NCBI GenBank assembly: GCA_036971715.1
Contig: JAVHJL010000006.1
Location: forward strand, 3,224,001-3,288,000
Source: Arthrobotrys musiformis
Taxonomy: Eukaryota > Ascomycota > Orbiliomycetes > Orbiliales > Orbiliaceae
Direction of reading: 5' to 3'
Length of the DNA stretch: 64,000 nt
This document shows, in pieces, positions 46,901 to 61,900 of this stretch. Every line of letters begins with the position of its first letter. Positions within the stretch are counted from its first letter, which is position 1. A model generated the notes under the pieces. The model was not told the origin of the DNA. It did not search any database and was given only the letters and a program-made list of their open reading frames with translations. The position numbers were made by a program, and so were the translations under genes.

Positions 46901-49900
46901 CTGCTGCTGAGTCTCCGGATGATCTTGACTCTTTGAATAACAGCCGTCTGTACAGAATGTCTGGATGGATTAAGGCCTTACCTGTTCTCCCAGAGGAAGC
47001 TGAGGAGGATGAAACGCATCGCGATAGAGCAGGTAGCGAAGACATGGTGGATATCACGGGCGATAGTGTTGCTAACCGAGATTCGACCGCTGCTCCTCGT
47101 GGGTTGAAGCTATCGTCCCCTATAGGCCTTGGAATTGACCATACTGGTGAGCTCCCCCGATTGCATAATAATCCAGCTGCTGAAACTAATCAAGAAACAA
47201 AAGTCATTCCTCAACTGGATATTGGTGATATTTCTGAATCTGAGATTGAAGGTGCTGAGCAACGCGAGCCGAAAGTACCTACTGTTCGTGGAGACATGGA
47301 TCAGGATGTCGAGGAGGAGATTATACTTGCCAACGAACCATCTTACATCCCCTCTATTCAAGACATCCCTCACCAACCCTTTGAGAATCTTGGCGATCTT
47401 CCCAGTTCGTTACCTTCTGAAGTTCCACCTCTTTTCGAGGGTGAATATCAGGGCGGCTACGAAGTTGGAATAAATGACCCGACGGAGACCTTCTCTGAAG
47501 GCGCCTACGATGAGAATGATAGACCTGTCATAGATGTGGGTAATGATCTTGAGATCGACAACATTGTCCAGAGCCGACGTCCACATGGATATGTCGAGTC
47601 AATCGCATCTGACGCAGAGAAGAATCTGGATTCCGAGGGCATTGAGTCAGAAACTAGAGAGCTAGAGGATACGGCGTTGGTTATACCGGCCGAGGTTACT
47701 CTACCGGCTGATACTGATATTCTCTCAACCGTGGAGCCGGAAACCAGGGCTTTGGAAGATGGAGTGGTTGATGTAGGATATGTGGAGGCCCCGGAAATTT
47801 CTTTGCCAGTTGAAACCTCTACTGCCCGGCCTTCGACTCCTACAGACCTTGCGGGAAGTGACCATGGAGAAGAAGTGGTTCCTTTGCCAATTAGCTCCCC
47901 TGCTTCCCCTGCCTCGGCGTCGCCTGCTTCCGATAAGGTTGTGATCATGCCAATTTTAACCGAAGAAGCTGGGAATGAAGCGCCAGAGCCATTGGCTAGG
48001 TCTCTACCTACAGACGAGGGCGCAGCCGTCGCTACAGTTTTCGCCGACGAGGCTAAGGCGCACCCACATCAGCACCCGATATCTCAGCAGACAGTCTTAC
48101 CGAAAGATGTTACTGTCGAGGAACTACAAAAACCAGCTATACTCCCAAAAAAGCCCATCGAGTCCCCCCCGCAACGTTCTTCAGGATTTTTCGGCATCGG
48201 GTCGGGCTGGGGCCTGCGAAAATTTTCCCCATCATCCCTTCTTGGGGGCCCCCGACAACAGCCTAAGGGTCTTGTAGAAACCGCTGAGGAAGTACCTGAG
48301 GAAGCTGCGGCTGTAGCTGTACCGGATTCTTTTGACGTGGGAAGTGTCACGAGCCAAAACACGCCATCTCCAACAATTCGCCCGGTGAAGGAAGCACCCA
48401 TTGCTGCAAATGTCCCAGCGCCCCTCTCGATTCTGGAATCTGTTGACGAGTCGGAGCATCTTAGGACTCCTACAATGGCAGCTAGAACAGTTGCTGGAGC
48501 GGTTAAGCAATCCCCTCCCGTGGTTGAACCCGAAACACCACAATTTGAAGAGGCTAGACCAACATGGGATGAAGCTATTGTAGAACAACTACCTGGGTCT
48601 CCTTCTCTCCGCTCGACAATAAGGACGCCACCGCCTCAGAACTATGGCGGCGCTAGCGTTACTGGATTGCCTGACTCTCCCGTTCAGCGACGAACTTCTG
48701 CTGGAAGCATGCGTGTGACTTTGGTCCCTGGCGAAAATGGCAAGCTGAAGCTTGAACTTAGAAGACAAGAACCAACCATCTCTGAGCCCGTCCAGCCCTC
48801 CGTGTATGAGGAGCAGGCGGTAGGCCAATACTACTCTATGTATCCTCGAGTTCAAGCCGAAAGCTATAATTTACCTGCATCTCCACCCCCGCCATCCATA
48901 GCATCGGTTTCTGAGACTACGCACGGATACTACCCGCCTGCACCACCCAGTGTGATGGAAAGCATTTATCCAACGGAACAGTTTGTGGCCCCTTCGTCCC
49001 TTCCTCGACAGTCAACTAGAAGGTCTATAGCTTCCGAGGCACTCGCATCTATCTCTCAGTCACAAATCACACAGTCCTTGCCTTATGAACAGGGAAATAT
49101 AAGCCAACCTCAAGTGTCTCAACCTGGTGAGCTAAATTCTTTGGACTCCATACCCGCTCGACCACAGATACCAGAGTCCTACCCAGAAAATTATAACCTT
49201 CCTGTATCCCCGCCACCTCCATCCTTACCGTCTGTTTCGGAAGCCCTTCACTACCCCCCAGTGCCACAGAGTGTAGCGAGTTCGCACATTTCCCAAACAA
49301 CATCATATGCCCCGGTCCTTTCAACAAGAGGACTTTCTACAACTTTTGATACTTACGACCTCGCCTCTAAATATCCGTCACTCTATGCACCCGTTTCTTC
49401 AGCCGCATCGATCTCAGAGCCTCCAAGATACGACTTACCAGACTCACAACCTGCGTCTTTAGCCTCCGGAGTTGCTAGTATTCCGTCTTTGCCTCACACA
49501 GCACAGCTTTCATCCGTTCTACCGTCTCAGCAGATGTCTCAACAAAATTCATATATGCCTTCCCGCGCTTCTAGAAGCTCTAGGCCACACTACCTTGGGG
49601 AGATTCCTGAAACCGCCGCTGAAACTCACCAATCATTGCCTCAATCGGATTCTCAACATTCGCAAAGTATTTCGGCCAATCCATATTATGGTGTGGATCC
49701 GTATACGGCCGGTCTGCCAAGTTCCCCAGAGTATCTCCAAAGAAGACTACCATTCAGGAAAGAAACACCTTTGGGCGGGCGTATTGAACTTCCCGGGTCC
49801 CCAGACCCCGAGGTGCTGAGAGGGTCTCCGGAGCTTAGAAGAGGATCTTATGGATATGCACATGATATTCAACTACCACCATCTCGAATCGGTGAACGTG

Positions 49901-52900
49901 CCTCTACGGCCTTTGAACCAGACAGAGATCGACTTCAATATCATCCAATCGAAACAACTACCACGCCTGTAGCTGAACAAGTTGTATCAACATCCCCACC
50001 GTCTCCGATCAAAAAGCCAAGGACACCATTCGAAGAGTTCGGTGCCAGATCCCGACAGTCGCAGTCACAGGCTCCGCCAATACATCCCAAATCTCCGTTC
50101 CAAGACCTGTTGAAGTCGCCGAGACGTGCCCCCGAGCTTATTTCCGAATCAGAGTCACCAGCCCTACCTAACTCTTCGACGAGCATTGTTGGTGAAATAC
50201 CAGCGTTGAGCGATCTTTTGCCCCTCGATGGCGAAGAGCTTGCTACACCGACGGATGCTCAATTGGAAGCGTACCCGCTCGCCGAGAAACCATCACAACC
50301 TGAGGCATACGCCCCGGGAACTCCTATTGAGCCGTCCGAGGCTACCGATACAGAAACCTTCGAGACCCCCAAGCCTGGAATGTCACCGGTTGTTGAAAGT
50401 GATGAAGATGAACCTTTCGACCCACGTGCGGTGCTACCCCAGCCTGGTGAACTAGGGCAGGAGTCTACCACCCCGATTCAATCTCCATCGATTGCCCCGG
50501 TCCCTTCGGATGTTTTACGATCAATTACTGAGGAAGGAGGTGCACAATCAGAACCAGCCCCGATACGAGGTGGCGTTACAGAATCGACACGTCAATCTGA
50601 CGATGTTACTGGCTCTGCTCAGGAGGTGCCTGTTCCCGAGGTATTCCCTGTGCCGGTGGAAGAGGGAAAATCAGTTTCAACAGAATCGCCGAAGCCTGCG
50701 GAGCCTACCCCTTCTGCTGGTGAACAACCCCGTGGTGGTAATTGGTGGAACAGATGGACGAATTGGTCGGCGCCGGCGGCCCAAGCTACATCAGCATCCC
50801 CTGCGCCGGTGGGCCAGGTGCCTCCTAAAGCCGACACCGCACAGACAGTTACCCAAGAAACGAAATCTGTTGTAGAAACGCCAGCCCAAACTGAGTCCGA
50901 GAAACCTCTAGATACTGTTCTCCCCATCGCGGAAGCCCCAATCGTCAAGACAACCCTAGTTTCCAATGGGCCTGCTACGGCGGAGCTCAACGAAAAACAA
51001 GTATCCCCTATTAGTGGCATGATGTCACCTGTTGTAGCTTCCATTCCATCGGAATCCTTACCTTACCGCCCAAAGAGTCGCTCCCACGTCCCGAGCGAAC
51101 TCCCTCTAGTCAAGGCTGCAAGTCCATTCATTCCCCGTAGCGAACGAGTTCAGGTTGAATCACCAATCACGCCACGACCAAACCGCCCGCGGTATTCTTC
51201 TATTGCGTCAGTTGGCCCATCCGAAGTCGAGGAGCCTGAGGAGTCAAACGAACCATCACCTCAAGTCATCCGCCGGGCCCGATCACCATCTAATGCCTCC
51301 GCATCCGTATATGGCGATGATGAGATCTTGCAACCCCCGCCAAGTCCAGCTCTCTCGACAAGATCTACACGCAGCTCGCGTCATATGGAGCGTGGCCGGC
51401 GTGTGTCTGAGTTGCAGTATGCTGGAGATATCTCAAGGGATGGCTCATTGCGTGAACGACGTCACTCTAGGCACTCAGTTCTTACCGATGATGGGGATTT
51501 GTTTACCGCAGGAGCTCAACGTGAGGCTCGATCAAGACATTCGATTACTAGCGACCCAGGAGCACATGATATCGTAAGGTATGCGGCCTCTGATGCCACA
51601 CACACACCGTCAGGCTCCGTGAGGGAGAAGCCTCGATCTCGTAAACCAATTTTGATGGATGATGAGGCGCTTACATCCCCGCGTACCGAAAGGGAGAAGG
51701 CGAGAAGACCGTCAAGCTCGAGGCATTCGCATCGAGAATCGCGAGACGTCGATAAAGAGGATAACTCCCTGCTCTCGGCTACAGTCGAGCGTGGTAGTAA
51801 ACATAAGGAGCATCATGAGCATCGTCATCGCTCTCGCAGTAGGGCTAGTCGAATTCAAGATGATGTCGAAGGCTTTGATGACGCTATGTCTGTCGCATCC
51901 GCCAAAACTGATCGGAGCTCGCGCCACCGCCACAAAGACCATAAACACCACGAAGACAAGGAGCGGAAGGAGCATAAGGAGCACCGGGAACACCGTCGCA
52001 GCCGCGATGAAGATGACACTGCCTCCACTTACTCAGAGAAAAGTTCAAGACATCGACATCGAGAAAGTGATGCAGGCTCCCTGCGAGAGCATCGTCTTTC
52101 GCTAGGCGAAATTCCTGACGACCAGCAATCTATTGTTTCGTCGAGCAGTCGTAGAAGCTCCCACCATCATCGCAGACATCATTCACGTTCCAGTCGGCAC
52201 GAGGATGATCGTGCTGAAGCGCGGACTCCAGCGATTGAAAATGATGCGGCGGCTGCCTCACCAACACGAGATAGTAGCCCTCATCGTCACCGCCGTAGTT
52301 CGAGTAGGGAACATCGTCATAGGCGCACTTCAACAGTACCCGAGGATGAACCCGATACTTCTTCTCATCGGGAAAGAAGGTCGTCGCACCACCGCTCACG
52401 GTCCTCAGTATCGGCTAGAGACATAGAGGAAATTGAAGCATACGAAAAGAAACCGCGGCACTCACGGACACCAAGTCGTGATATTGACTACGGCCCTTCT
52501 CGTCTGACGCCTGCGGGGATCGCAACATCTTCCCAGTCATCAGGTCAGAGAAGGGTTGGGTCTACGCATATGTTCAATCCAGACTTGTTATCAACGTCAA
52601 CTCGAGAATCAATGCGTCGCCGCCGTCCCAGTATTTCGTCATCGATCTTCGAGCGTCCAGAAGAGGAAAGAGCAACGACGCCGACTCCCTCGAGATCTCG
52701 GCCACCCAGCGCTCTTTCGGACCGCGCCAAAATGTTCGAAGACTCTTCTGCATTGACGGCAGAAAAGCCGCAGGTATTTGAAGTTCCTCCCCTCAACATG
52801 TCGGCACAATCATTGAGAGGTGGCGTACAGCTTGCTTCTCCTCCTGCCCCTACTGCCCAGAAAGAAGATCAAGAACAAAACCAAAGAGAGGACAACCCCA

Positions 52901-55900
52901 CGGTGCGCTCAAATTCCAGAAAATCTGTTCCTAACGCTCGCAACGTGCAACAATTAGAAGAAGAAGGTTCGCGACATGTAGACCCATTCCTTTTTCTCGA
53001 GTCTCCTAGTCCATCTTCTGTTCCGCCTCCCCTCCCTTCAAACTTACTTCTTCAAGATGAACCTTTTTTACAGAGGCCCTCCCATAGTCCCGCGCGCATG
53101 ATATTAGATGTTCGGCCCAGACGCAAACGAGATATACACAACTTTTTACGAACTTTCAATGCATCCGAAGAAAACTTGTCACTCTATAACCTCCCCCAAA
53201 TTCCTCATGACGATGACGACTCTCATAATTTATCTTTTGTTAAGCCCGATTTTGATTTTGTACCGGCATCTTCACGCCATTCCGCTCTTTACGATTTACC
53301 ACCTATCCCAAGCAGTAGGGAACCTAGCGTCTCCCCTAGGATCCCCACTTCATCGCTAGTTCCTAAAAGCACACACCGACCACGAACCCCGGAAGCAGCG
53401 CTTGTTTGCGAGCCCGAACAGGTGGGAAACCGAGACGTACTCATAGAATACCATACTGTACGACTTCCAACGAGCACCAGCTCTTCTCTGCTATCGGAAA
53501 CTATTCTCGCCCTACCTAAGCCTTTTGCTACACCAGTGCTCCCTGCTGAGGGCAAATATTCACCTATTTTTATAGCAACGCCATTGATTATTCCGCATTT
53601 TGGTAACAGCCCTTCCGAAACTGTGTCTGTTTTCGAGATCACTAACCTACTTTATAGATACGGAAGAACTCTCACAAACACCACATCGTATAGAATGTTT
53701 AACTACTCCTCAATTCCACAACATCTTACTTCCCAGCGACTACGCCTCCCAGTCAGAAAGCATTGAGATCTTGCCAGCCAAGGGCTGCTACTCGGAGGAC
53801 TTACCAACTAGCCGTCTGTCTGCGAAAACGCCATGTCAAAAATTCGAACCAGTGCCCGTGAATCCCCTCTTCGGGCCTGCGTACAGTGACGTCGCCCTTC
53901 CAATGTCTCCTACACTTTCCTTTTGCTCTGTTGTCCCAAGTAGCGTCCTTATCCTTCCGCACTTGCCAGTCAGCCGCCTCGGCACCCCCAAAGCTGTCTC
54001 AATTTCGAACCCGGAACACTCTAAGATTGATATCCCGAGCCCGCTGGCCAGAATCTCGTTGTCGTCCCACGAGGGTGGCTCTTCTCGATCTATGGTTAGT
54101 ATCAAGGCTCAATCTCAAGTGCTAAGAGGTGAAACTCAAATACTTTCTTTAAAGAAGGAACCCATCGCTCCTCATTCGGAAAACTCTCTTGATCGCAATG
54201 GCTCTCTTGCCAGTGTTGCACAAAGCGATGTTTTGCCAAGTTCAATTGCCTTGCCTTCAGCGTTTTCATTCACGACCTCGGATCACATCTCAACCTTTGA
54301 AACAGAACAGCTTATCCCATTCATGGATCTCAATACGGATTTTTCGCAGCTTGCTTCAGGATCTCACTTTTCAATTGAGGAGGGTCATATAGATCCTATA
54401 TTCACAAGGGATCTTGACTCGGATGACGATTTACCGGCCTTGCAAAGTAACAGAAGCACATTTTCATCTCTTGGCAGCGGGCTCGGCTTTCTAGGAGCGA
54501 ATAACTTGGCCATAGCGAATACCCTTCCAGAGAGCAGATCAATTACACCACTGCTATTTGCTGGTGTCACTGGAAAGCCGGTTGATTTGCAGAAGTCAGT
54601 TGACCTTGATTTTGGGTCATTTCAACTTCCTCAAAGTCGGTCACAGACCCCTGAGTTTGTTACCTTACCACTGCCAAAATGCGACCAGCTGCACAGTCTG
54701 CCAATCAGTCGCCCAGTAACGCCACTCCTTGACCATCGAATCCGAAGGCTATCTTCGATCGTCTCCTATAATCAGGCCCTAAGGAACGGTGCGCAGACGC
54801 CTACGTCAACAACCGGGGAGGCTTCGAGGACACCGCAATCAACTTACGAGGACGGCGGGGATTTTTCATTTGTGTTTCCTGAGCTACCCCGAAGTCTCGC
54901 TTCGAGCCCGAGGCTCTCGGCCAAATTACGCGAGGGCAGCCCATTGGAGCACCACTCATGCATGTCTTGGTACTCTCCTCTCCTTCTTCCAGAGCACCGG
55001 ACATCACCAATACCACTGGGGCCTACAGATGTATTGCGAGGTTCTGCAATTTACGAACTCCCAGATAGTCTACCTGCCTCACCACGTTCCTTTGATATTA
55101 AGCATGGCGCCAATATGAGTACATGGTTCGACTTTCCTGGGTCTGGGGTTTATTCTGCCTACGAGAACTTCGTCCATAAACCCAAGGCTGTCGCCGTGCC
55201 CGCAGGAATTGGTTCCATCTCTTCGGGTCAAAATCCTATAGGACCTACCGACGTTGGGCCCAGTCTTAGTCTACCTTCTAGTCGGCGATCATCATTGGTG
55301 TTCTATAATGATGTGGACGATAATGTACCTCTACTCGATTCTTTGCCGGAGCTGCCGCATAGCCGAGCACCATCGATTCTGTCAATATCTACGACGAGAC
55401 AAAGTGAACATTTCCCTGGAATCGATGTTTTAGTCCCCTCACATGAGAGAGGCATCCAACTACCGCCCCCAAACACTGATCTTTCGAAACCCGATACCGC
55501 TGATGTTTTCGAAAGCACCAAGTTGTCTGCAAATGACGTGGCATTTCAATGTGCCGCATCTGCAGGACTTGGGTCTGCAGGTTTACCCGGTAGCGCCCGT
55601 GCCCTGTCCCTGGAAGCCGAACTAATGGCTCGCGAGATCCAATCACCGCCCGTCTTGGCAGAAGGCATAGTCCTGCCCCACTCCCACGCAGGAACTTCCC
55701 ATCTCTCTTTCATTCCGGGGAAAATTGACATCTCTTCTCATTCTCTTCCTTCCAGTAGCATCGCGGAGTTCCAATCGGACGTCAACACTCTAACTAATGT
55801 CGGGGTACTTGAGACGATATTTACGAGCGCAGACCAGTTTGCTTTACCACCCGATGCCACTGATTCCGTCGCTTCATTCCGGCCAATAGAACAGCCAATA

Positions 55901-58900
55901 GCATCTCGGCCGGGCCTTCCTTTGAGCGAATTCTCTATAAATTTTGCCGATGCTCAACAGCGCCCAGGGTCAACGAAATCGGAACTTGCGTTTTCCCAAA
56001 CTCGATTGCCTGGTTCGGAACTATCCTCGCTGAAGCTGGAGTCCGGGTTAGAGATCCTTCCATTAGAATTCCCTTATGGTGTTTCTACGCACAGCCTCTG
56101 GGATGTTAGCTCTGACTTGGAACGGCCAATATCGCGAAGATATTCCAGCGGTGCCCCTGCTATCGCCACCCTGCCAAATCTTCCATCTTCGGTGGCATCT
56201 TCGTTTGGAGTTCGTGGGTTGACAATCCAAGCTTACCCTTCTCTTCCCGATACATTGAGAGATGATGATTCCCAGACCCCTGGCCTAGCAACTATCGCAG
56301 CGGTAGCACCCACATCTGGCGCAGAGACCGTATTGCTCCCTTTCTCAGACATGGAATCCGATATCTCGTTTCCCGAACGACCCCCTAAAACCGCTGGACT
56401 TCATGCTCTTCCGTATTCCAGGCCTCCTACACCGATATCTTTCGAAGAAGTCGCAGTATCTACTATTCAGTTACCCGAGCCGTCGGAGTATATGCTAGAG
56501 CTCCCAATTTCGCCAAAATCCATTTATCCTTTGGGTGGTACTTTTCGAACACCTTACGATGGCATCCTTCCCCCAAGCCGCGAAACTAGCCCGATACTTT
56601 TGCCCGCGAGCCTGAAACCTGTAGTTCGTGACTTACCCCAGGTGGATGTTAAAGAATTGGAATGGAGGTTGCGATCGCCGGAAATAACCCTCAATGCATT
56701 GCCGAGCTTGCCGACATCACCATCGATCCAATCCTTAAGATCGTATCTAGAGACGGAGAAGATTGATGTCACGTTGCCAATGAGCGAGCCTGGTTCACTA
56801 GCTGTTTCCTCAACTGCCTCTAATGGGACTATCGAGATTTCAACTTTGAAGGCCGATAAACAACTGAAGCGGCTCGAGCCTATCGTACTTCCAAACCTCC
56901 CAGACTCTCCAGCTTCGTTTTATGTCCCAGTCGGTGATGTCACACTGGGTCCGAAAGAAATATATGGGATTCATCGCGACCTTCCTACAAGTCATCAAGA
57001 TAGTCCTATTGTTACGCCCATCGCAGTTGTGGGTCCATTGCTACCCCAGAGGGCCATTTCTGTATTAGAACTCGAGCGAGAAGTATATCGTGAAAAGCCT
57101 CAATTCGTCAAACCCTACGAGTATCCGATTCTTCCAGCGAGCCCTTCGATTTCCTTTGAAGCCGTTTGGAACCAACCTGGGCCCTTAGGTTTCTCCCAAC
57201 TACCTCCTAGCCACCCCGCCTCGCCTTCTGTACGACCGCTTATTCCGAAGGTATTGCCCGAAAGTTTGTGCGATGTGCCTGAGACAATCGAACCTTCACT
57301 TCGCCATGGCAGACAAGGTCAACCTTCCACCGGATCTGAGGCGCAAAACCAAAGCAGCGTTGGAGAGGACTATCCTTATTTTGCTGTCGCCCGTACTTTA
57401 CCAAACAGCCCCGCGTCGTCCATTGTCGCTGATGCCCGCGGTTTCGCTTCGGTCCCCCACGTGCTTGGTTTGCCTGCTTCTTTCGCCAGTGAGCCTATGT
57501 CGCACAACGAATTTTTGGTCAAGCCAGGTCACAATAATATCGAGGCCGCTATCCAAAACAATCTTCCAGTGTCGGAGCCAGTGTCGCCTAGGTTGCCATG
57601 TTCTGAGATTTTCCCGCCGCCTGACCTTCCGCCAAGCCGGCCTCCTACCCTGGTGGAAGTTCCTCGCGATATGGGTGATGTTGTTGAGCCCGAAGTTTTA
57701 CGGAAGACTCCTCGCGATAATTTCGAATTTCTTGGCGCTAACCGCTTTGGGGAAGCCATCGCGCTTCCTGAAAGTATCCCTCCCCTATCCGCAATTTTCG
57801 ATGATAACCGTGACAGATTGTCTCGTAACATTCCGAGCAGCCATCCAGAGTCCGTCTACGAAGCGAGCTCGCGTATCGACGACTTCCAGCCATTCGATTT
57901 GCCTCGTGATGTCAAACTCCCACACAGTATCGCGTCGAGCCCGGCATCCTCGGTTGTGTTTGCAACTCAATTTGGCGAGGAATCCTTTGGGTTGCCTCTA
58001 AGCAGAGCGGCGACGGAACGGGCCGAGGAAATGTTGCCAAGTCCCCCGGTCCTGCCGAAAATTAGCACGGAGAACTATAGCTTGCGGGACGACGACGGTC
58101 TGCCGCCCCAGGACTATGACGCAGTTCGGCTTCCTCAATCGCTGGTCAGTTGGAACTCGATCCACACCCCACGGCCTGCTTTGGTTCCTGTCGACCTTGC
58201 TAGCCAGTATACCTCGATAAATGATACTGGCTCGACCCAGGTAGCCCCCCCGCCCTCGATCCTAGAAGCGCTTCCTGAGAGCCCACAATTATCTCCAAGT
58301 TTGAGAGGTTTCGGTATCAATTTACATACTCCTGACGTTCTTGCCCTCCCGGCGCAAACCCAATCTATCGTTTCTGCGGCAGAATCAATTATCGAAACAC
58401 CCATTCTCAAGGCCCTTACTGAGGATGTTTTGCCCCAACATCAGCATGCTTTGCCTCGTTCGCCAGCCTCTTCGATCCCCGACCTAGACAATCAATTTGA
58501 AGGACACTACCAAATCACTCTTCCAGACAGCGTTCTCACGGCGGTATCTATCGGGGCTGCTAGTGTGGCTATTGATATTGATGGGTCCGATGGAGCCGAT
58601 ACAATAGTGCCTCTTCCAGCGAGTCCTAGGGCAGCGCCATCTCTTCATTCGATTCCATGGGGATCTGCTGATGCAAGGATACCTGAGAGCTCTGTAGGCT
58701 CCTACTCCAATTTTGGCTTTGATAATGCTATCGGGGTGCCACCTAATCTCCAGGTGGATGAGCCCGAAGCTCAGCTGACAGAAGCCCAGTCGTCCCGCTC
58801 TTTTATCTCTGTAGCGCTGCCACTTAGCTACCTTAGTAGTGCTGCCTCAGATCAAGGCTCGGACTGCGCACCGGTCCTCCAATTGCCATCTTCTCGGTCG

Positions 58901-61900
58901 GTATCAGATTTCAGTAGCGAGAGCGAACACCTAACGCATCGAGATGTACAAGAGGATTTAAATGTATCTCTTCCCGGCTCGCCTCGCTCACGGTCCTTCA
59001 TGTGGCCTGCTAATGGCAATGCTGTCGAGGCTACGTTCTCTCTTCCTGTTTCTTATGCTCTGTCAAAGACTTCAGTAGAACATATCCAGCCTATTGAAGA
59101 TCGAGGATTCATTCCATCTCTTTCAATTTCTGCAGAAGGCGCCCTTCCATCTCTCCCTTCTTCCGTTGCGTCGACACCGATCGAGCCAGAGGTCATAGCT
59201 TCGTGGGGGCCTCGTTTGCTGCCTAGCTCGCAGCCTCATTCGCCATTAGATAGTCCAGTCATCGCATCTATGGCCTCTACACCTTATCTGCCACCAGTCG
59301 TTGTATCTTTGCCCCCAGTCCCAGGAAGTCCTACCTCTTTCAGATCGGGTCTTTCGATGGCGCTGGATGTTACAAGGAATCCACAAATCCCTTTGTCCGT
59401 TTTCGATTCCCCTTACTTCGACCATGCTATTAGGCTGGACGCGGAATCTTCCATTTCTATGGCCCAAATCGACACAACTAGTATTACCGGCGAAGAGTCA
59501 TTGCCAGCCAGTTCTTTCCCGCTACCAAACGAGGATATTCCACTCCCAGTTTCTCCATTTCAACAACCGAGTTTTCTTGAACTTTTACCGGAGCGGATAT
59601 ACTACGGGGCTAGGAATTTACCGTCCAGCTACCCTGGGTCACCGTTTGTTTCGCCTGTCGAATCGCCAAAATATCAGGAAACGACTCCCTTCACCGATCC
59701 ACTTCAATATCACATTCCTATTCATCGAGTTACTAGCTATCCCCTTCCTGATGAAGGAGGTAACGGTCAAATTTCAATTCCTCGGACTCTGCCAATTACT
59801 GACGTTGATGACTTCCTTGTCCCCGATTCCCCAGAGCGGCTTCCCAGAGCCCCAGAGGCAGTGGGCGAAATCAATGTTGATGACTTTTTGCTTGAATCTC
59901 CAATTGAACTCGCGGCTGACGAATGCACCCCGAGGGATCTCAATATCACGGAATACGCGCTGGGGTCGGACCGAACACATGTGCATAACGAACAAATTGC
60001 CAGCCCGAGAATCTCCGTTAGCGCGTCTGACACCGATGGTGCTGAGCTTGGGGATCTAGCTTTGGATCATCAGCCTCTTGAACCCTCCGATTCCTTGGCC
60101 TCAGAGGGCAACATGCATAGCCGCCTACCTAGAGCCTATACCGAGAATATCTTATCCGCCCCCTCGTCACCGAGGTTGAGAGATTCTGCCGTTTCCCCCC
60201 AAGAAGCCCCTCAATACATAGAGTTTGCTGGTAGCATCCCTCCTACCGAACTTCCGGGCCCTAGATTCCCACAATACGAAACCCCGGTGGCAGAGGAGTC
60301 CGTGCCTGCCCTGTCTCTTTCAAGCCCTCCAGAGGCCACGGAGTCCTTCGATTCGAGCTCAATTGCCTCTACCTCCGACCCACGGAATTGGCTTGGCTAC
60401 TCTGATCTACCGGAGCTCCCTAGCTCTCCATTGTTTGAGCCTGTGGCTAAACCTGAGCGCCGGTGGACCGAATCCGTGTATCAGCCACCTCAACTTCAAG
60501 AAATGCAATGGCCGATGCAAGAATCGCACCACTTCGTCCCGTCGACATCTTCCCCTGTATGGACGTCGCCAGACGAAAGCGAATTATTGGAGGGAGAACC
60601 CATTAGTGAATTAGTGCCTCCAAGCGCTTCAGCCCCCGTTAATCGTCCAGCGCGAGATGTCACTATAGTTTTTCCGGACAACGAGTCTGACGTCGAGGAT
60701 TCTCAGACTAATATCATCGATGAAGTTTTCCCGTCCAGCAGACTACTACTACCGGAAGCTCCTCCACCCTCTAATCTTAACGTCATTGACGAACTGTTGC
60801 CGCACTTCGATCCTTCCCCAGCCAGAGAGTCTAGCAGTGCGCGGCGAGGAAATTCGGGAACGAGATCTAATGTTGAAAGAAGAGCTATTGTTGAAGTTGG
60901 CGAGTTCAAGGAGCCGTCCATTCCCGTGGATTACTCTCAGCGTGTAGTCGAGTTTACCCCGCCATCCCCGGTACACATAGGACCCGTACAAGCTGTCGAA
61001 GCATACTCTCCACATTCCCCCGTCGAAATTGACATTGACGCATCTTCACATACTATTCCGCCTAGCCCGCCTCCTAACACAATTCCGGATTCATCGCATA
61101 GGTTACTACCTCCCATCAGTATAGCTTCGCAGCCGTCCCATTCTTTTAAGCTACCATCTGATGTCCTTCAAGCCCCGTTTGAAAATGATGACTTCGAAAA
61201 GCCAGGTGTCAGTCCCAAAGTTTCCCCGGCCTACAAGCATGATGTCGGGGGAGTACTCCTATCTTTCGAGGAATACCTCCTTGCCAGTGGCGCCAACTCT
61301 CAGCTCGAGGCATATTTTACCGAAAACCGGCCTGAAACACCTAACGCTTCCCGGCCCTCATTTGAAGCTATAGAGTCTTTTGATGAAGGATTTACAGATG
61401 CTGATGAACCTCCAGAGCTGCCCTGCATCCTTCCTCCCTCTTCGACCTCGACTCCCTTTATGGTACCTGCTGTTGGGTCTTCCTATCTCTCTACCGTGGA
61501 GGAAACAATTCTGGATAAAACTACACCCAGCCGAGTTTCGGATGAATTGATTATTCAACAATCGCCGCAACTGTCTGCTATTGCTGAAGATTCGTTTATC
61601 CCAGTACACCTTCCAGCCCCCCAGCATGGCCAAACCTTTGAAAATGAGGACCAATCACATATCTCCGCCGTGCCAAGGGACTTCGCGGATGAAGGAGCCG
61701 AGTCTGATTACTTTAGTCGCAGCGACGACGATTCTAATTCAGAAATAGGCAGACCTGCATCTCCGCCAGAGAGCGTTCTGGGCCCTTCGAAGATAGTCAG
61801 GTTCTCAGAAACTCACGAACTCCGCGAGTACGTTCCGGATGATGGAAATACTAGCCCTGTTGAATCCGACACCTGGTCTGTGCCTACGACCGCCAGCAGC

